Part shown: positions 60,228 through 63,404 of the stretch, piece by piece
Layout: each line of letters begins with the position of its first letter
How positions within the stretch are numbered: the stretch's first letter is position 1
Assembly: GCA_035380045.1 (NCBI GenBank)
Contig: DAOSWM010000014.1
Location: forward strand, 1 to 63,404
Source: DAOSWM01 sp035380045
GTDB lineage: Bacteria > Bacteroidota > Bacteroidia > Bacteroidales > Tenuifilaceae
Direction of reading: 5' to 3'
DNA length: 63,404 nucleotides
The notes under the pieces: generated by a model
The model's database searches: none
Told to the model about the DNA's origin: nothing
The model's input: the letters and a program-made list of their open reading frames with translations, nothing else
Made by a program: the position numbers and the translations under genes

Positions 60228-61779
60228 ATACCTTGATGTTGTTGACTGGTCGCGAGCCCAGTTTGCACTCACAGCCATGTACCACTGGCTTTTCGTACCA
60301 CTCACCCTTGGGTTGGCTTTCATAATGGCATTCATGGAAACCATTTACGTTCGCACAGGCAACGAGGAGTGGAAAAGAATTACCAAGTTTTGGCAAACAC
60401 TTTTCGGCGTTAACTTTGCTATTGGGGTAGCCACTGGGCTAATCCTCGAATTTGAGTTCGGAACAAACTGGAGTAACTACTCCTGGTTTGTGGGCGATAT
60501 TTTCGGTGCGCCTCTGGCCATCGAAGGAATTATGGCATTCTTCATGGAATCAACCTTCATTGCCGTAATGTTCTTCGGGTGGAACAAGGTGAGCAAGAAA
60601 TTCCACTTAGCCTCCACCTGGCTTGTTGCGCTTGGCGCAAACCTTTCGGCACTATGGATTCTGGTTGCCAACGCCTGGATGCAGTACCCCGCCGGAATGC
60701 ACTTTAACCCCGACACCGCCCGAAACGAAATGCACAACTTCTGGGATGTTCTTTTCTCGCCAGTGGCAATAAACAAGTTCCTTCATACCATATCGTCGGG
60801 TTACGTTCTAGCTGCCATTTTTGTAATTGGGGTTAGCGCATGGTACCTGCTGAAAAAGCGAGAAATTCAGCTTGCCAAACGCAGCATCGTTATAGCAGCC
60901 GTTTTCGGACTAATTTCCGCATTATTCCTCGCCTTCACCGGCGATGGTTCGGCCTACCAGGTTGCCCAAAAGCAGCCCATGAAGCTAGCCGCCATGGAAG
61001 GCTTGTACGAAGGGCAGGAAGGAACCGGACTCGTTGTTATCGGCGCCCTCACTCCAAACAAGAAGTTTGATGACGAGAAAGACCCTTTTATTTTTAAGAT
61101 TGAAATTCCAAAGCTCCTCTCGTTCCTTGGCTACCGAAATTTCGATGCGTTCGTTCCGGGAGTAAACGACCTTATTAACGGAGGCTACACTTACACCGAT
61201 GCACAGGGGAACGAACAGATTGCCCTCTCGGCCGAACAAAAAATTGCCCGAGGCAAAATTGCCATTAAAGCGTTAGGCGACTACAACGAGGCATCCGATG
61301 CTGGCGACACCGAGCAAATGAAGTACTACCGCAGCATTCTCGAAGAGAATTTTCTGTACTTTGGTTACGGATACCTGAACGACCCAAGCAGCATTATACC
61401 CAACATTCCGCTCACCTTTTACAGTTTCAGGGTGATGGTTGGCTTAGGATTCCTCTTTATAGCATTCTTTGCATTCATAATCTTCCTGGCATTCAAACAG
61501 AAATTGCAGAATGCAAAGTGGGTACTATGGACATCGGTATTTATGATTCCGCTGGTTTACCTAGCATCGCAAGCCGGATGGATTGTTGCCGAGGTTGGCC
61601 GTCAGCCCTGGGTTATTCAGGATATTCTGCCAACCATGGCAGCCGTTTCACGTATCGATGCATCGGCCGTTCAAATTACGTTTGTTCTTTTTGCAGTTAT
61701 TTTCACCGCCCTGCTAATTGCCGAAATCAAAATTATGATAAAGCAGATTAAGATTGGGCCAAAAGATGGAGGGAAGTAG
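60220..61779 (+). CDS. cydA: Cytochrome bd ubiquinol oxidase subunit I CydA
   Basis: Large subunit of the quinol oxidase that reduces oxygen to water with high affinity. The 519 residues are of normal length, with about nine helices. His22 (AMYHWLF) corresponds to the heme b595 ligand region, NKFLHTISSGYV gives the His ligand of heme b558 and SFRVMVGLG its Met ligand, and GWIVAEVGRQPWV is the family signature. The Q-loop (about 250-300, beginning PMKLAAMEGLYEGQEG) is followed by a longer acidic insertion (about 300-375) that has Bacteroidota features. Confidence 0.97.
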   Translation: MTEYLDVVDWSRAQFALTAMYHWLFVPLTLGLAFIMAFMETIYVRTGNEEWKRITKFWQTLFGVNFAIGVATGLILEFEFGTNWSNYSWFVGDIFGAPLAIEGIMAFFMESTFIAVMFFGWNKVSKKFHLASTWLVALGANLSALWILVANAWMQYPAGMHFNPDTARNEMHNFWDVLFSPVAINKFLHTISSGYVLAAIFVIGVSAWYLLKKREIQLAKRSIVIAAVFGLISALFLAFTGDGSAYQVAQKQPMKLAAMEGLYEGQEGTGLVVIGALTPNKKFDDEKDPFIFKIEIPKLLSFLGYRNFDAFVPGVNDLINGGYTYTDAQGNEQIALSAEQKIARGKIAIKALGDYNEASDAGDTEQMKYYRSILEENFLYFGYGYLNDPSSIIPNIPLTFYSFRVMVGLGFLFIAFFAFIIFLAFKQKLQNAKWVLWTSVFMIPLVYLASQAGWIVAEVGRQPWVIQDILPTMAAVSRIDASAVQITFVLFAVIFTALLIAEIKIMIKQIKIGPKDGGK

Positions 61780-61781
61780 CC

Positions 61782-62933
61782 ATGATAGATAGCACATACA
61801 TTCTGCTTCAGCAGTACTGGTGGTTCATTATTTCGCTTCTGGGAGCGTTGCTGGTTTTCCTGCTTTTCGTGCAGGGCGGTCAAACCCTGATATACACCAT
61901 TGGCAAAACCGAAATTGAACGGAAAATGCTAGTGAACGCTCTTGGCCGAAAGTGGGAGTACACATTCACCACGCTGGTTACGTTCGGCGGTGCGTTCTTC
62001 GCCTCGTTCCCCCTCTTCTACTCCACCAGCTTTGGCGGAGCCTACTGGGTTTGGATGGCCATCTTGTTCTGTTTCATCATTCAGGCCATATCGTACGAGT
62101 ACCGCAGCAAGCCCAACAACTTTTTAGGGCAACGCACCTACGAAACGTTCCTATTCATTAACGGCTTACTGGGAACCATCCTGCTGGGAACAGCAGTTGC
62201 AACCTTCTTCACCGGTTCGCAATTCTCGGTTGAAAAGATGAACCTAACCAACATAGCAAACCCCATAATCTCATCGTGGGAAACCCCATGGCACGGGCTG
62301 GAAGCAGCGTTGAATGTTCACAACCTAACGCTGGGATTGGCAGTATTCTTCCTGGCTCGCATTCTAGGGCTTCTCTACTTCATGAACTACATAAACGACG
62401 AAGCAATCTTGGCTCGCGCCAAGAAAAACCTCCTGTACAACGCCATTCCATTTTTAGTTTTCTTCCTAACTTTTACAGTTTGGTTACTTCTTCGCGATGG
62501 TTTTGCGGTAAACCCCGATACGAAGGAAGTTTTCATGCAGCCATACAAGTACCTGCACAACCTCATTGAAATGCCTTTGGTACTAATTACTTTTCTGGCA
62601 GGAGTTGTTCTGGTTCTCCTGGGAATTGGACGTTCGCTTTTTACATCATGCACAAAAGGAATATGGTTTACTGGAGCAGGAACCATTCTTACGGTACTTT
62701 CACTTTTTCTTATTGCCGGGTACAATAACACAGCGTACTACCCATCAACCTTCAACCTGCAACACTCGTTAACCATTTTCAACAGCAGCTCCAGCAAGTT
62801 TACCCTTTCGGTCATGAGCATAGTTTCAATTCTTATTCCGTTTGTGGCAACCTACATTTGGTTTGCCTGGAGAGCCATAACCCGAAAAAAGATTGATGCC
62901 GAAGAAATGGGCACCGAGTCGCACACCTACTAA
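61782..62933 (+). CDS. cydB: Cytochrome bd ubiquinol oxidase subunit II CydB
   Basis: Second subunit of the bd oxidase, 383 residues with about eight helices, stabilising the heme-bearing CydA. It opens MIDSTYILLQQYWWFIISLLGALLVFLLFVQGGQTL, with RKWEYTFTTLVTFGGAFFASFPLFYSTSFGGAYWVW and YRSKPNN typical of CydB. It starts two bases after the cydA stop. A 40-codon CydX-like ORF follows after 10 bases. Confidence 0.96.
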   Translation: MIDSTYILLQQYWWFIISLLGALLVFLLFVQGGQTLIYTIGKTEIERKMLVNALGRKWEYTFTTLVTFGGAFFASFPLFYSTSFGGAYWVWMAILFCFIIQAISYEYRSKPNNFLGQRTYETFLFINGLLGTILLGTAVATFFTGSQFSVEKMNLTNIANPIISSWETPWHGLEAALNVHNLTLGLAVFFLARILGLLYFMNYINDEAILARAKKNLLYNAIPFLVFFLTFTVWLLLRDGFAVNPDTKEVFMQPYKYLHNLIEMPLVLITFLAGVVLVLLGIGRSLFTSCTKGIWFTGAGTILTVLSLFLIAGYNNTAYYPSTFNLQHSLTIFNSSSSKFTLSVMSIVSILIPFVATYIWFAWRAITRKKIDAEEMGTESHTY

Positions 62934-62943
62934 CTAAAAAATT

Positions 62944-63066
62944 ATGAAGTACATTTCGGAGATAATTCAGCTAGTATCATGGCCCATACTAATATACGTA
63001 AGTTACAGGCTATGCCTGTGGGCGATAAAGAAGTTTGAAGAGGTTTCGGAACCCGAAAACATTTAG
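62944..63066 (+). CDS. CydX-like 40-residue bd oxidase small subunit candidate
   Basis: A short ORF, ten bases after cydB. The 40 residues have one membrane helix (about 8-27, QLVSWPILIYVSYRLCLWAI) and an acidic tail (FEEVSEPENI). Escherichia coli CydX, 37 residues, has the same plan: one helix followed by an acidic tail after cydB. No sequence identity is claimed; the assignment rests on size, topology, position and same-strand spacing. It would be missed by a 60-codon ORF cut-off. Confidence 0.6.
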   Translation: MKYISEIIQLVSWPILIYVSYRLCLWAIKKFEEVSEPENI

Positions 63067-63079
63067 CATAGCAAGATGT

Positions 63080-63154
63080 AAATTAGTAAAAAGTAGAATT
63101 TTTTGCTATTTTTTCACAATAACTGGTAGAACGTATTCTACTTTTTACTAATTT
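63080..63154. repeat. 20-bp perfect inverted repeat downstream of the cyd operon
   Basis: Left arm 63080-63099 (AAATTAGTAAAAAGTAGAAT) and right arm 63135-63154 are exact reverse complements, separated by 35 bases. The right arm overlaps the TAATTTTG -7 box of the following RNA genes. The structure is too long and lacks the usual T-run to be a simple terminator. Confidence 0.85.
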
Positions 63155-63156
63155 TG
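63149..63156 (+). promoter_or_regulatory. -7 promoter box for the tRNA-like leader and tRNA-Leu
   Basis: TAATTTTG is an exact TAnnTTTG match lying on the end of the right arm of the inverted repeat. Transcription would begin near 63162, ahead of the tRNA 5'-end duplicate at 63170. Confidence 0.5.
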
Positions 63157-63169
63157 CATCCGCAATATT

Positions 63170-63187
63170 GAAGCCCAGATGGCGGAA
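63170..63187 (+). repeat. 18-nt copy of the tRNA-Leu 5' end
   Basis: GAAGCCCAGATGGCGGAA at 63170-63187 occurs again at 63275-63292, where its GCCC begins the real tRNA-Leu. The rest of this copy does not fold as a tRNA: the 3' acceptor strand and T arm are missing. It starts a hairpin ATGGCGG/CCGCCAT (63179-63185 and 63203-63209). Confidence 0.75.
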
Positions 63188-63235
63188 CCGAGGAACGAGC
63201 TACCGCCATTGAAAGCAAAGTTTCGAAAGCGGAGT

Positions 63236-63266
63236 GGCTACAACAAAGTTTAGCCCATTGTTTTTT
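63236..63266 (+). terminator. Weak terminator-like hairpin before tRNA-Leu
   Basis: GGCTA (63236-63240) and TAGCC (63251-63255), followed by CATTG and six T (63261-63266). It could end a short RNA of about 100 bases from the promoter at 63149-63156, or merely be part of the tRNA leader. Confidence 0.35.
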
Positions 63267-63277
63267 GAGACAAAGAA

Positions 63278-63361
63278 GCCCAGATGGCGGAATTGGTAGA
63301 CGCGCTAGTTTCAGGGACTAGTATCAGCAATGATGTGCAGGTTCGAGTCCTGTTCTGGGCA
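63278..63361 (+). tRNA. tRNA-Leu (anticodon CAG)
   Basis: Complete class II tRNA of 84 bases: acceptor GCCCAGA with TCTGGGC, the anticodon stem CTAGT/ACTAG flanks loop TTCAGGG (anticodon CAG), a long variable arm is present, and the T arm holds TTCGAGT. The CCA end is not encoded. It decodes CUG. Confidence 0.95.
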
Positions 63362-63389
63362 CAAAAGTGAAACTAGCAAAGCCAAACCT

Positions 63390-63404
63390 GCCCAGGTGGT
63401 GAAA
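63390..63404 (+). tRNA. Start of a second tRNA-Leu, cut by the window edge
   Basis: GCCCAGGTGGTGAAA, 28 bases after the first tRNA, matches the normal opening of Bacteroidota tRNA-Leu genes. Only 15 bases are seen, so the anticodon is unknown. Confidence 0.6.

Noticed and set aside
63171..63260. Complete second tRNA upstream of tRNA-Leu
   Set aside because: Only the first 18 bases match; the acceptor 3' strand, anticodon arm and T arm are missing.
1..63404. CRISPR arrays, insertion sequences, prophage genes or defence islands
   Set aside because: No regular short repeats, transposases, integrases or phage structural genes could be identified.

Overview
The window looks like a chromosomal segment of a member of the Bacteroidota, most likely Bacteroidales or a close relative. 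The evidence is a type IX secretion sorting domain, several families typical of the phylum (DUF4290, DUF4492, DUF5686, PorV-like barrels), TAnnTTTG -7 promoter boxes before many genes, and an almost complete absence of Shine-Dalgarno sequences. I see no phage, insertion sequence, CRISPR array or rRNA. About 50 protein genes, one complete tRNA-Leu and the start of a second tRNA fill the window densely. Most genes are housekeeping.

Layout. 1-6.6 kb: moaC, a secreted S9 peptidase, a SulP anion transporter, an unrecognised membrane-anchored protein and a zinc phospholipase/nuclease-fold protein. 6.7-13 kb: a PcrA/UvrD helicase, then DUF4290-murA (MurA has Asp in place of the fosfomycin-target Cys), then grpE-dnaJ behind a dyad. 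13-17.4 kb: a hybrid histidine kinase with a periplasmic solute-binding sensor, and a MacB-type permease. 17.4-23.7 kb (minus): a tight run plsC, purE, PorV-like barrel, helix-hairpin-helix barrel, mscS, small membrane protein, rsmA. 23.7-25.9 kb: a small secreted protein behind a near-perfect sigma-54 promoter, thpR and elbB. 25.9-34 kb: a giant beta-propeller/SpoIIE phosphatase sensor, three membrane proteins and miaB. 34-38 kb: an AT-hook, histone-H1-like protein beside a very AT-rich island, a T9SS cargo protein and an ABC exporter pair. 38-45.6 kb: recQ, kdsD-tatC, a DUF5686 barrel and lptB. 45.8-47.6 kb: a cyclic 2,3-diphosphoglycerate synthase-like gene with a strong ribosome binding site and high-expression codon use, then a small TonB-C-like protein. 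47.8-55.6 kb: acpH facing the cell-shape operon purH-mreBCD-mrdA-rodA. 55.8-63.4 kb: an M28 peptidase, a sensor with no output domain leading directly into DUF4492-cydA-cydB and a 40-codon CydX-like ORF, then an inverted repeat, a tRNA-like leader and tRNA-Leu.

Connections. kdsD (Kdo pathway) and lptB (LPS transport) serve the outer membrane, as do plsC and murA for lipid and wall. MreBCD, PBP2 and RodA form the elongasome. The T9SS cargo and the barrels fit a gliding or secreting Bacteroidota envelope. The cyd block suggests microaerobic respiration or oxygen scavenging, possibly tuned by the output-less sensor just upstream.

The most unusual items are the sigma-54 promoter with an upstream dyad (23.8 kb), the highly expressed cyclic-DPG synthase-like gene (45.8 kb), the CydX-like ORF (62.9 kb), the AT-hook protein with its AT island (34-35 kb), and the inverted repeat plus tRNA-Leu 5'-end duplication (63.1-63.3 kb). 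I did not find a clear defence island or an obviously new multi-gene system. Family assignments rest on motif recognition alone; no database search was run.
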